Assembly (NCBI GenBank): GCA_963169105.1
Contig: OY720635.1
Coordinates: forward strand, 154,829,645-154,893,644
Length of the DNA: 64,000 nucleotides
Reading direction: 5' to 3'
Source of the DNA: Ceriagrion tenellum
Taxonomy: Eukaryota > Arthropoda > Insecta > Odonata > Coenagrionidae
How positions within the stretch are numbered: the stretch's first letter is position 1; each line of letters starts with the position of its first letter. Both the position numbers and the translations under genes were made by a program. Below, piece by piece: positions 1-13,900 of this stretch. Under the pieces are notes generated by a model. The model made no database searches, was not told where the DNA came from, and saw nothing but the letters and a program-made list of their open reading frames with translations.

Positions 1-438
1 TGAGCACTCAAAACAGTTTGAATGGCTTTGCAACAGGGAGGTGGGGTGGAGAGAGAGAAATGAGGACTCTCGGCAATACTCCACAAACCACCACACGGCC
101 TACTGAGAAGGAGGCATGGCCAGTGCCATGGTTGAAGGGATTACACCTTTTCATTTCTTTTACCACAAGGACTCCTTATCCTGACCAGTCTCAAAGATCA
201 TAGAAGGAATGGATCATGCCTGATTGCTTAGTTGGTAACTCAGAAGCAGACTTTTGAAAACAAAAGTCATAACTTTTATTTGTAAAGTTACTATAAAAAA
301 CAAATTTTTAACTTATTTTCTTTTTATCAAGTTGATTAAAATGAACCCAAACACCATGTAATTTCATTGATTTCTGACAATAGTCATGACTGAGCGAAGA
401 TATTTTACACAAGTTTATGCCATGCTCTTTGGCTAAAA

Positions 439-575
439 TACGACAGAATTCACAAAGGAAATGGTTCCAGGCTTGACTTTGTGGAAGTAATTCATAGTAA
501 CTTAAATAAAACTATACAAGTGGAGAATACAAAGTGGAGTATACAAAGTTTTATTTAAGTTACTACGACAGAATT
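439..575. repeat. Hairpin-bearing segment between 12-bp direct repeats
   Basis: TACGACAGAATT is at 439-450 and 564-575. The 113 bp between them end in an 18-bp perfect inverted repeat (AGTAACTTAAATAAAACT at 496-513, complement at 547-564). It looks like a small inserted element with target duplication, or a local rearrangement. Confidence 0.55.
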
Positions 576-660
576 GTTTGCTGTTTAGTCTCAGATGCAG
601 GTAAAAGGTTAGATCGAAGGAAGATTGCCACAGCACACCAAGAAAATGAAAGCAATAGAG

Positions 661-888
661 TAAAATCTTGGGTTTAGCACGGGGTAAGGCTATTGAAGGC
701 CAACGTTTCGACAAGAAACTCTCTCATCATCATCAGGGCTAAGACTAAGGGCTAAGATCAATCAGTCTCAGCCCTGATGACGATGAGAGTTTCTCGTTGA
801 AACGTCAGCCTTCAATAGCCTTACCCGGTGCCAAATCCGAGAAGATTTTACTAATATTACTCGCCAGGAAAGCCTATGATCTTTTATC
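661..888. repeat. Fold-back element A with hammerhead-like hinge, 13-bp flanking repeats
   Basis: Arms 661-740 and 769-850 are inverted repeats over about 80 bp with scattered mismatches. GAAAGCAATAGAG flanks the unit at 648-660 and 889-901, consistent with a target duplication. The hinge side of each arm reads CCTGATGA, a short hairpin, then GAAAC (plus strand 773-803; the other arm on the minus strand). Confidence 0.8.
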
Positions 889-1113
889 GAAAGCAATAGA
901 GGTTTGGCAGTAATTCTTACTGACATGCGTACACAACTCTCTGTCTGGTCTGAGAGTGACTTAACTTCTGAGAGGCTAGGCTCCTCATACTGCTTCCTCG
1001 TTGGTTTTCGAGAACTCATGTGCCCTCTTCTCTCACCTTCAAAAAACTTAGGCCCGCCTCTCAGTCGCTAAGATATTTGAAAAGGACAATAGCAGTTGCA
1101 CAGTAGATTACAT

Positions 1114-1304
1114 GATCTTAAGAAAAGAACTTTGTTATATTCCCACTCAGTTCATTCATAACACCGACCTAGGTTTCAACACTATACGTCATTATCAAAG
1201 TATACTTTTAGTAATTACCTTGACAATGACAACTTTTGTCGAAACCTAGGTTGATGCTGTGGATAAACTGAGTGGGATTATAACAAAGTTCTTTTCTTGT
1301 GATC
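1114..1304. repeat. Fold-back element B
   Basis: Arms from GATCTTAAGAAAAGAACTTT at 1114 and its near complement ending at 1304. The hinge contains CCTAGGTTTCAAC and, on the other side, CCTTGACAATGACAACTTTT followed by GTCGAAACCTAGG. Same hinge pattern as elements A, C and D. Confidence 0.8.
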
Positions 1305-1768
1305 ATATTATCTATTACCAATTTCTACAAATTATAGACTGATCCTTTAAACTATGTTGCACAGTAAGCAACATGGATAGCAAGACCAGAGAACAGTGAG
1401 GAACACTGGGACACCCAAAATAAATATGATACTTGACTGCATTTCTCAGCAATTCTCATTGGTACATGGATAAGACAACTGTCGGGGAGCCAATTACATC
1501 TCTACTTCTCAATTCACTTTTTACAAAAATTTCTCCAAATTGAACAATAAAAATGAGGTATAAAACATGAAACTAGCTTTTTTCAAAAAACTTTTCTTTA
1601 AAATTAAGGGCTAGTGGAAAGTAATATTCCCATTTGTCAACGGTAAACATTTGAAATTTCTACCTCGGCAGAAGATAGCTTTGAAAGCATCAGTACCAAA
1701 AATCACACAACGTGAGGCTATGCATGCTTATTGTTTAGAAGGGGCAAAATAATAGAATGTCATCTCAC

Positions 1769-1927
1769 CTTACGAAGAGCCTTCACTCGGTATGGATCAA
1801 CCTGTGCCACAGCTACAGACAGAGGTTCCGGTGTGAATCGAAGTCGCTGAATGCGTACCATTGCCCTCACACAAAGTATGCCGAACTTAAAAAGTCGCCT
1901 GGCATTGAACTCCCGGGCTTTATATTG
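1769..1927 (-). CDS. PhKgamma: PhKgamma exon 10 (start of calmodulin-binding region)
   Basis: 53 codons between ttgttttag and gtgaga. Encodes QYKAREFNARRLFKFGIL, then CVRAMVRIQRLRFTPEPL and VAQVDPYRVKALRK. This matches the regulatory domain after the kinase fold in PhKgamma, with a basic amphipathic segment (FKFGILCVRAMVRIQRLR) expected to bind calmodulin. Phase 0 at both ends. No following exon could be found to the left edge. Confidence 0.9.
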
Positions 1928-4900
1928 CTAAAACAAAGGAAATAAGGCTATGTGAGTACACACAAAGAGTCACATGAGAGAGATCATGCAGAGTTGGCCA
2001 CAAATCCTTTTGAAAGGAGGAGTGATTCAATGCAGTATAAATCAAAGTGCATGGGTTGATTCATTCACTTTCCTCAACTTTCATGCACACCACTATGCAA
2101 GAGCACACACCACATATCTGCTCAAAGCTGATGATTCACTGGGACATAGTACAGAAGAAGAGATTTCCTACTCCTGGCTGGTTTCACGGCTGTGATATCA
2201 TACAAAAAAGACGTCCATAAATAATTATAATGTCCAGCACACTTCTTTGGATAAGTATTTCCAACACCAACAATTTCCAACTCAAAATCATACGAAGATC
2301 TAATTCTGATAAGTATAAGGAGTGATTTGACACAATTACTAATGGTGCATAATAAACTGCCAAAATACCTGTGAGCACTCACAGAATTCTCCAGTTCCTG
2401 GATAAATTTTTTTTGGAATTTGCCCGGACGAACACACTGACTTGATTCAATACAGAAAGGAAGGGCAATTGGGCATTGTCACAGAGCAAAGATATAGATA
2501 GAGTGCTGACGTACTTTCAAAGATCAATGAATTTCCAATTATTCAATCATCTGCTGGCAATTTTAAAGAAACATCAACACAAAAATCCAAGTGCCACAGA
2601 GAAAGATATTTTGAATGAAATAAAATTCCAGGAATCAGTCCCAAATGCATGAGAGTATTAAATGCAATCAGGTAACATGGCAATCAACAGTATAAATATC
2701 ATAATTACCCCAACTGCTTCTTCCTAAGTCACATTTACCCAGAATATGTAAATTCACATAATTTATAATCTTCAGGATTCACTCAATGAATGTGCAACAT
2801 AGGGGATGAAGATAAAATTCTTTTTAATTTACTAAGAATTACCATTTTCATTGGTGAAAGGCTCAGCTGAGGGGTGAGAAGTTCTCTATAAATTAGAGCT
2901 TAGCTACTGGTTGAAGAATTCTGGGTTCTGTCACAGTGGTTTATCTTTCTAGTGAGGACAATGTGCATCCATTGCAGGATGTCTTCAGTTAAGTATCTGA
3001 TGCAGATTGCTGGAATTCAGCCAGCATAAATACCATCCTAATGCAACAGAGCAATTGCCAGCAACATACATACATATCTGAAGACATATCCTTCAATAGA
3101 TGAAAATGGTCATAAAGACAAAGATGAACAAAGGCAATCGAATCCTGAAGTCCTACAACAAGAAGCAATCCAGGGTTCCAGATGACATTCTAGAGCATAA
3201 CTATTTTATTCAAATAATTTTAAGTATAATACATATGACAGAAATAAAAAAAACAACAGCCAAGTGAATATGACAAACATTTAAGAAGTCTGAATCATAA
3301 TATAAACCCCCCTACTACACCTTATTTTCTAAAAACTTAAGACTATGAAGCACAAATTCAACATTGTTGTTCTAGCATAAATAATTTTACCACAAAATTT
3401 AGTTCTACTCTCCTCCAAGTTTTTTAATGGCCAAAAATGCTCTGTTAAAACAGAAATTAGGAATACCACTGATTAGTTTTTAGAGGGTACAGAAAATAAG
3501 CCTAAGAACAAGATTTAAAGACAAACGACATTGAGGTCACAAGCAAACTATTCCTCTATGAATATATTAATTTGTAAATTCTTGGTTAATAATTAAATGG
3601 AAAACATAAAGCCATAATTTAACATTGCCACACAACATGGTTGCATAGGGAAAAACGGAACTCAAATTCCAAAATGGCATTTGAGCATGCAATACCTAGA
3701 TTATTTCTAAAAACTAGAGAAAAAGTTAAAAAATCCATTCCAAAAACATTATTTGAACAGATTAACACCCCCTTTGTACACATGAAACTATTACTTATAA
3801 TATTGCACCAACGAAATATGAACAAGAACATATTAATAATTCAAGAAGCACCATTTTTCACTCTGAAAATACATATAAAAATGTTGAAACTGATGACAAT
3901 TAACCTGGTCTTTGGAACCTGGAGTTTACCTTGGACAGGGAGAGAAATTCCCAGTAAATATGAGCAGAAACTTCATTCGTGCACTTAAATGATTTTTGAG
4001 AGTTAAGTTTCAAGAAGATATGTATAGTATGAAAAGTTTCAAGAAGAGAAAATATGTATCAATGAAAGTCTTTATTTTATGTTTCAACACACATGATTTA
4101 AGTTATAAGATATATATTATGTTTTAACAAGAAATAGGTTTATCTACAACATTCTAAGCTGACACACTGCTAAAAAAATTAAAAATAATTGATATGCATA
4201 GCATTTTACTGAAAGAAAGGCTTGACATGAAATGACAAACAACTACAGCACATGTGTCTACGGTACAGGTTATGAAAAAGTTCCACAAGAGTCCAGCACT
4301 GCAATGCCTCATTTGGGCAGCAAGTGATATTTTTGAGAGGATATTTGTAAAGAATACTATGTTAAATGTGGGTGAATTCTGTAGAAGGCTCAATGATTAG
4401 GTGACAAATTCTGTACATGGTCAATGGTAAGGGAGATAACAAAACTTCCATTCTTAGTTATTGCACGCACCATGTCATGCAACTAAAAGGAAATCATGGT
4501 AATGGTATATTCATCGGACACTTGCCAACTTTTTAACAATTTCTCTAGCTTAAGCTAATGCCTGAGTTGATTCATTAGGAAGTCGAATAGGGAAGATATG
4601 GGAAGGACAAAGGGCACGTCTACATAGCAGAAATGTCCCAAATATTCACACGCACCACAAGAACAGTTATTTTTAAGAGATTCAAAATGAAAAATATAAC
4701 ATCTTGCACAAGTGCAGAGGCCCAAAGGTAATGGATTAATTGATAAGATGTTCCTTGATGGTGATACACTATTGGGTACAAATTAACAAATGTTTTCTTA
4801 ATCAAGGCATATGACAGAGAATATCTTCAAGGTCAAATATTCAATTTTGTAACTTTCACGGAATGTAAATTTCAGGATCACCTGAAATAATTCTGTTTTC

Positions 4901-7900
4901 AGAATTGTGATGGTACTAATCAATTTAAGGGCATAATGTTTTTGGCAACAATTCTCAAATAACTGGCTAATTTTCAAATTTTTTGATACCATTGTGGGTC
5001 TATCAACTAAAAATAACAGTTTCTCTCATTTTTCAGTAGAGAAGTAATAATAAGAACCTAATGAAAACTAATGAATTAGGTGAAATCGATCACACACACA
5101 GTTTACACACTTGTAAATGAAAATCACAAAAACACAATGCATGTAGAATTTCAAGGAAGATTTTGTAGTGCTCATCCACCACAATAAATAAAATCAACCA
5201 CTGCAAAATGATATATCACTAAATTGCAATGGCAACAATTATTACAAGGAGAACATTTTGACGCATGCTGACAAACGCATTGGAATGGAGATTACCACAT
5301 GAAAATATGTTCAAGCTGGGTATTTTCAAACCTTGCTCAATAAGAAAGTAACATTTATGTTCATCATTGGATTCATGGAGACTAAATATTCCTTTCTTCA
5401 GGTGCAAAATTAAATTAGAAATAGGCTTATCTTTTCAAAACATAGTTGCCCTTACTGAATATTATTATGAAAAATGTTCACTAGGGAAAGTTGGCAAGCA
5501 TGATTAGGAGAACACAGATGTAACGCGTGTCAATTACTACACACGTCCATTACATTTTGAGCACAGGAGTGAGTCTTATATCAGAAAATCCTAAAACAAT
5601 TGCTAGAAAATGTAACTTAATATGCAAGTTACACATTTTTTCATGCACTACCTTCTCAGTGAATATTCATCAAAGAAACAATTACACAGGGCCATTAACT
5701 TTGCAATCAACATTTAATAAATATCTGCTATAGAGGCACATCTTGATGAGGTTTCATGTAGTGACTAATATAAAGAATTTGAACATGATTTCTAAAGTAA
5801 AGGGCTAGAATTTATTTATTTTTTATCATTTTTTTTTCAATTTAAAAAAAAATTTATTATCACCAACCCGAAAACAGCACAACAAAGGCCTTTTCCATCA
5901 GGTGATTAACATTAACATCACACGAACAACAACACCCATGTCCTGAGTGGTGAAAAACCACCCAGGCGGGACTCGAACTTGCCTCCCTGGGTGACTTTCC
6001 TTTTCAAGAAAACAACCATTATTGGTCAACCACTGTACAAGTCTAAGCTAAAGAGTGAAACCCAAAGGATTCACTTTCAATATATAACACTGCAAAGAAA
6101 GTGTTCCTGTAAGTCAGTGGTATGAGGCAAGCCTACTGAATGGTACATGGTTTTAGCTGAGTGCAGGAGATGGGGCAGAACACAGAAAATTTATATCATG
6201 GCATCCTACCAATGTGAATCTTTTCATTAGGGTACACCCTTTTCTTTTACAAACTTCATCATTCCTGAGTGGCTGGCTCTCCCTCCATCCACCATGCATC
6301 ACTCTTAAGCAAATCCTGAACATGCATTTTCACTTGAAATTTAAAATTGCTGGAACGTTTGGATTACTGCTATAAGAGGCTCACTCAGTGCATGGACATC
6401 GTAATGGCCGTCCATGCCTCAACTTGAAGGAATGCACTTTTGAACTGCTCAGGGCAGCATGTAGGACTCTGAGAAATGAACACGTTAGACGATCTACAAC
6501 GAGCTTTGTAAGAGTCAAGCATCAGCAGCCAAACATCTGGAAGAGTGGTTGCAAGACAAAGACAAAGTATGTAAGAGGGTTGGTTACCAGGGACCACTGT
6601 GATAACCTGCGGCGGATAGAGCTGAAGTTCCGCTTTAGGGGAGCAATGTCCTGATCCCACAGCTGAAACGATATACACACACTTATGAGATGCACGGCCC
6701 GAGGAGAGAGATTCACAACCAAGCATCCACGCATCAGACACGCTGGGTGACACACATTTGTCGTCATAATGCACACAAAACCAAACTTGCACAAACTGGG
6801 TATGTGATCATCAATGCAGAACGGAGGCTCATAATTCATAAGTGAAAGAATGAAACAACCAGAGCAACTTATACTTTCACCAACAAAATCACTGACTGAA
6901 CAAAAGAGCCAGTGGTAATGAAAGGCAACTTCTTGCATTCCCGACTACATTTGATTTCAACTCACAAGTAAAACATTTCAGCCTCCTAGCTCTTTGGATC
7001 AAGATATATCAAGCAATTAAGGGCTGATACTCATTTTCAGTTGAGGAGTATGACAATACCTTGTTTCTATTTTCTTACTAGGATACAAATTTGGCATCAA
7101 ATGGAGTAAAATATCAGTCAATCCTAATTGATTCAAATTTTAATCACTTTTCCTATACTAATTAAAGAAAAAATTAACTACCAGGAGTGAGGGCTGCACT
7201 TCAATTATGCTACATTGTGAAAAATCAGCAATCACAAACCATTAATGGAGAGGAAATAAGATGGTTCCGTGCCAAGATATGCAAAAAAGTACACTTTCAT
7301 GGTGGTCTTTCGGTAAGTATGATGTTTGTATTCATTGATTCCTGAAAAACATTCAATTATTACATAGACTGAAAAGTTCAGAACATCAAATAATTTTACA
7401 CTAGGCGTCTCTTATCTTGCCATGTATGCTCAGGAATTTGAACGTAAATGAAATTTTTAAAATTCAAAGTGATAAACTCAGATAAATCAGTGAGTTACTG
7501 ACTTTTTATAATCTTACATAAAAATATAAAAATCTGTTAAAAGAGTTGATTTTCTTCCAACAAAGCTGAAGACTTAAGAATGAGTTTTTTCTGCCTTCTA
7601 ATGATTCTTGTCCCATATAGTAGAATGCTTGCACTGCTGTGCAGTTAATGCACATGAACTATAATCTTGTATGTCATTCCATCATTTTTTCCATAATCAT
7701 CAAATCCAGCTGATTATTCCTGATCTGAAGTATTGCCAGCTCATGTATTGAAAATCACAGAAGGTCAATCATTCTCCAACAGAAAAGTTACCCAACAAAT
7801 GCTTGTGTACACTTGATATTATTGTGGCATCATCCAGGAAATAACCCTAAGACTAATAAAAAATGAGCAACACACCCCATAATGCCATTTATGACAAAAG

Positions 7901-10900
7901 TGTGAGTAATGCCATATGATATAAATTCAAACACCAATTACACTTTTGCGGCATGAAGGTCATGCAAGTGCAATGAGATTCCACTGGATACTACCCTTCT
8001 TTAAGTTATGGATGTTTATGAGGAAGTGGGGATGTGAAATGAATAATTCCACACAATTTCCACAACTATGGTCTCCTCTGTTATTTCGAGGAGAGGGTTG
8101 TCAGATGAGACCTTCCCCTCAGAGGCTGTGACACTCCTTTTTCAATAAAACATTCCAGGTGCTCCACAACTTACACACTATGCATTCCACATGAACAAAA
8201 GTCAAACAATTGGCTTCCATATTAATTAGTAGTTACATACATAGGGAGCTAAATACACCCTATTTGCAGGGTTAAACCTTATTTAAAATAGGAAAATTTT
8301 ATTTTTATCACAAAATTACAAAGTTAAGAGTGGCAACAGTGGCACCACATGGTGGTGCAATAAAAAACCACTCAACAGTATTTTCGAATGAAGATTAGTT
8401 AAATCTCAAATGTTCCAGAATTAGGGTTTTCCAAATTTTGGGATTCCGGATTCTGGGTTCGGTACTGTACATACACCCATGACTAACACTAGAAAATTGT
8501 GTAGTTTGCCAACATTTGGCTGAGCAGACCAACCATGGGTGGGGATCATTTCCAAATTATTACGCACTTCAGAGCTGATTTTTGACATGTAATAAATAAT
8601 TCTACACAGAGTAAAAAGTCCAGTAACCCTTATGCAAGCTGAGAGGGGACAGGGAGTTAAGATACTTAATGCACTTGGTCTGATATCATGTCAGAGGCTG
8701 AAATATTCAGTCAAGGCCTCTTGGGTTCAATGTTAAAGTCGGATTAAGAGCCCCCAAGAAAGAGGCCAAGGCCACAGAGGGTGAGGGCCTTTAGGGGGGG
8801 GGGTGGCGGCGGGCAATTAATGGCCATCATCCTGATGAACATAGGGGGCCTCCACTCAGTACTCCAGGGAAAGGAAACTCATCTCCAGTCAATTCAATGA
8901 CTACTTCAATGATAGATCACAAAGTTTACTCATGGGAGAGGGTGACTGAAGACTTAGGTTTCTGGGACACTGATAAAATTTCCAGGAATACGAGGGTGAG
9001 GAAAGTTCTAAGGAAAGGTAGGTAAAAGAATTTCTGTTGATAGGAAGTGTGGGAGTTTCTGTGGGCAAGGGTGGTTAAGGGAAAACATGACGTTATGCGC
9101 TCACACCAAGTGGTAACAACTCACCAGAGCCCAATACCACCCCACACATGGGAGAGGGTGATGATTGCAATGGAAGTCGATCATTAAGGAGAGATCTCGA
9201 CAAGTATAGGCTGGTTGGCTGATAATGCCACAGTTAAAACTTAGAAATAATTAACAAGTTGATTTCCTTCAGTCTATTATTGGGTTCCATCACATTTTGT
9301 TGCTTCATATACAGCATTTCAGCTGTTATTCAGGTGGTGTCTTCTGATAGAAATAATCTAGTTGCATTTCAGATGCTTTGCAAAGGCATATTGGCAGTTA
9401 CAATTCAGCAAATCCTTTTAAGATTGTCTCATCTCTGAATCACTTTTAAAATAAGCCATGGAGTAGTCCCATTTTATGAACCTTGTTGGCCAAGATGGAT
9501 TATTTTTTAACTTTCAAAAATGAAAGCTCCAGATATTGTGAATACAGTAGAGTGCCAATTATTCGATGTCCAACTAACCAACCATCAGATTATCCAACCA
9601 GCATCCCAAAACAGCCTCCGTCGATCTTCTTCCTATCTGTTCCCTTCTTTCCATCTCTCCCCACCTACCACTGCTTTTGTTTGCACCAACAGCCAGCAGC
9701 TGCATTTAAGTCTACAAAATTGCTACATTTAGTCAACGAAGTTTCCCTGCAGCAGGTTTTTCAATTGTACAGATGACAATAATGGTATACCATGAGTCTC
9801 CATATTCACTGCTCACTGTTTGCATGACAAAGGCGAGTGAGCTCATATTGCTTACATGGCCCTTTTGTACTTACTAAGTTTCCTACTGCAATATTATTGA
9901 TATAAAATGTCTATTTCTTTATGAAAGAGCAAGAACTTCAAGTAAGACATTTCTGTGAAGATGAAGATAATAAAATGCTAAGCAAATATCACCAATCAAC
10001 ATAGATTTCTCACAAAGAGGTTTATAAAAACGGAACACAGTGTGTCAGAAAACAAGATTCACCACCAAATATATCACAAATTGATGGAACATGTTTATTG
10101 TAGTGATGGGTCGATTCGATTCCTCGATTCTATGCCAAGAATCGGAATCAAAAATGAGTATTTACCAAGGTGAAAAATCGATTCCGATTCCAGTAGTACT
10201 TCAAACCACAAATTTATTTACGACCGTGCTTCCAAAAGTCATTTGAATTTTCACGCCATGTAATCGTAAAAACAAAACACATTCGAATCAGCGTAGTGAC
10301 CGTTTCTTCCATGCCGTAGTCCCGTAGTGACGTTAAAGATACATACGTTTTCTAGGTGCACGACATTGTCATCGACTTCTACTGAGCATTGTAATGTCGA
10401 TAGTGTGGAATCATTTTCATATTGATCCTATAAATGATCAAATTGCCGTGTGTATCCACTGCCACGCAAGAATTTCCCGTGGTGGAACTTCAAAATCTAC
10501 CTCAAATTTATTAAAACATTTTAATAAACAACATAGATCCCTAGTAAAGGCTTCATCACCGAAAGATGGGACACTTGAAATTTCACCATTGACGATTCAA
10601 ATACCTGAATTGTCACCTCCAGTTCAAAGTGAAGTACTTAGTGATTCAGTGAGTTCCTGTTCAAGAACAGATGAGAGCAGCCTCAGTTCTTCTTTTCTAC
10701 CAGCTACTCCCTCATCTCCTGATGTCGAAGTTTTTACGGCGAGTAATGCAGTTAAGCGTAAGCCCTCCAAACTTCTATCTCCTAATCAGCCTACTTTGAA
10801 GAAGTTTATGGATAAAACTTCTAAATTTAAGGTTGGAGATGCCAGGTCTACTATGATTACTCGCAAAATAGAAGAAATGATTTGCTTAGACCTGCAACCC

Positions 10901-13900
10901 TTCTCTATTGTAGAAAACGTAGGATTTGTCAAACTTATGGAATTACTGGAACCTCGCTATACCATGGTATCTAGGAAAACTCTATCGAATAGTGTTATTC
11001 CCAAAATGTACAACCAAACCAGAGAAAAGGTAGAAGATATGATAAAAATGATAAAATTTGCAGGAATAACCACAGATTTGTGGACTTCTAATGCGCAAGA
11101 TGACTATCTTAGTGTAACTGTGCATTTCCTTGATGAGGAATTCAATTTTAAGCACTTATGCATTGAAGTGATCCCATTCCCTGAAATATCGCATTCAGCA
11201 GTGAATATACGCACATTTTTGGAGATGACTTTATCTGATTGGGGCCTACAGGAAAAGATAGCGTGTGTTGTTCGTGACAATGGACGCAATGTTGTTGCTG
11301 CTTTAGAAAGATCATCATTTAGGCATTTTTCATGCTTTGCACATACATTGCAACTTGTATTAAAAGAAGGATTTTTAAACTGCAAGTCAATAATGAATCT
11401 AACAGCAGCCTGCAGAAGAATTGTAGGCCACTTCAAACATTCTTCTAAAAACGTTAAAATTTTGAAAAAATACCAGAAACTGGCCCAGATTCCCAATCAT
11501 AGACTAATTCAGGATGAGCCTACTAGATGGAACACAACTCTTCATATGTTTAAGCGAATTCTGGAACAAAAACAAGCAATTGCACTGGCATCTGGTGAGC
11601 TCAAACTACCAATAGATTTAACCCAGGGACAGTGGGATATGATCGAGAATAGTATTTCTATACTGGAAGTTTTTGATGCAGCAACTCTGCAAGTTAGCTC
11701 TGAAAATGTAACCCTGTCTGAGGTAAGTTCATTTCCTTGATAATTTCAAAGTACCTCGTTTGTTTGTTTGTTTTTTCTGAATTCTGCATTCTATGGTATA
11801 ATTATTGGTCCTCACAAAAGATGAATGTTATTTTGATTAAAGGTAATTCCACTGGTGCATTTACTGGAACATAAAATTGAAGAAGCCCGCTCCAACAGGT
11901 TCAGGCCTGCAGGGATTAAAAAATGACCTGTTAGCAGCACTGTCCAAACGTTTCATGAATATAGAAGATGACTTTTGTTGTTCTCTTGCAACAATATTAG
12001 ATCCCCGGCTGAAGAAGGAGCCATTTTCTAACCAAAGGCATTTGGAGACTGTAAAGATGACACTAATAAAGGAAGCCAAAAAAATTCAGCAGGTAAGGTG
12101 ATTGTAATTGCACCTAGTGAAGCCTCGTATTAAAAAAAATTGTATTATTTCCTTAATTTTTTTTTTCAAATTAGATTGAAGGCAGTGGCACACCACATCC
12201 GGAGGAGCAAATTCAGCCTAGGGAGCCTGTGACAGGTATATGGTCAAGGTACAGTGATGTGTTTGGAAAGGTACCCAAAGACACCATAGCAAATACTGTT
12301 GAAGCTGAAGTGGAAGCTTATTTATCAGAGATGAATGCACCACCAAATTCCTTCCCTGGGGAATACTGGAAGGCTTGCTTCTCCTACCCAAGGCTGAAAG
12401 TATTAGCCAAAAAGTTTCTTGCCATACCGCCATCCACTGTGTTCAGTGAAAGACTTTTTAGTTCAGCAGGAAAAATATGTGATGTAAAACGCAACAGGCT
12501 TGATCCTGACAGAGTGAAGATGCTTTGCTTTCTGAGCAAAAATTTAAAATCTGTAAAGGGAGACTAAATTTGTAAGACATTATTGATAATGATCAGATAT
12601 TTTCAATAAAAGATAGCTATTAAAGATGATACTTTTATTTTAAATTTAAACATGAGTGTTATTATTCTTAAGTAATATCTATGAGATAACACCACTTTTC
12701 AGGTATGCTCTGTTCTGAAATTAACAATTATATTTTAATTACATAGTGATGATATGAGTGATGCTTTTGTTAACTGATTATTTCACAGAGGAATAATTTT
12801 TTACGTGGTTGTCTTGTTGTCTGGAATTAAGTGATATTTTTCATGGAGCCTATGGCATCAGAATCGATGGAATCGGTATTGGTAGAATCGGAATCGAAAT
12901 GTCAGAACCGGAATCGGGATCGGAATCGCTAAAATTTTGGAATCGACCCATCACTAGTTTATTGCATTAATCAACATACTTAAATTTTACTGGCTACGGG
13001 TTTCGTAGGAGTAAATGGAATGAATTACCTCCAGCTAAACTAAATTATATGATACAAATCAGAGTATTTCATCACTATATGCATGAAAGCCTTCACGAAG
13101 ACATGGAACTATAGCCAAGGCCACAACTGCAACACAACTGAATATGAATGGATTATCCATTGCTTTTGATTATCCGAAAGGACTTCCCCCTCCAATACCA
13201 CAGATAAGTGCTCTGGTGTAAATGAGGCCAGGGTATTTTTAAGTAATTTTTTAATTAAAATTATAACTTAAGGAGTAGGGGAGGCCGACAACTTAATCTG
13301 TTAGAGAAAATTTGATGATAATGAAAATAGCCATGGTATTAACTACATGGAGTCACCTGCAAGTGCACTTAAGTGAAAATTCCACAGAGGAAAAATCACT
13401 TGCCTTGACCAGGACTCGAGCCTCATACAGAGCGATATTGTCAGGACTCGAACCTCATATTGAGCGATATTGTCAGTTAAAGTACCAAGCCATCCTCATC
13501 CCCTGTGGATTTTTTTGTGGGCTTTAATGGATCAAGGCAATCAAGACTCCGGGACTCTTTTTACGTAATCAATTTTCCGGCTTAACTTGGTGGAACACCA
13601 TTGCAAAGATTTTAAATCAATTCACTTTGTAATATTCCACAAGGTATTTCTTACTCAGACCTAGGTTTCGACCTAAGTTAAGTCCTTGATAATGATTTAA
13701 CTTAAGTTGAAACAGGTCTGAGTAATAAATACCGTGTGGAATATTACAAAGTGAATTCATTTAAAACCTTAGCTGTTTATCTGTTCGTATTAATAAGGGG
13801 AGGGATCAGGGTAAGCAAAAGGGATTTGTGGGGCTTGGACCTTAAAAAAATCCTTCTCTAATGGATGCCCGAATAATTTTGTGCTTTTATTTGAATTTGT

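Larger units (their letters stand above)
9546..13213. mobile_element. Possible ancient pogo-type element that received the hAT insertion
   Basis: TA followed by CAGTAGAGTGCCAATTATTC at 9546, and on the minus strand at the far end TA followed by CACCAGAGCACTTATCTGTG (about 13190-13213). Both ends contain GATTATCC words typical of Tigger termini. Similarity between the ends is only moderate and no transposase was found, so this is tentative. Confidence 0.25.

Noticed and set aside
3641..3988. 115-codon open frame
   Set aside because: Low-complexity, Lys/Asn/Ile-rich composition typical of chance open frames in AT-rich DNA; no motif.
6385..6792. 135-codon open frame on the minus strand over PhKgamma exon 9
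   Set aside because: It is the wrong frame of the same region; the exon frame LWDQDIAPLK... fits the splice phases.
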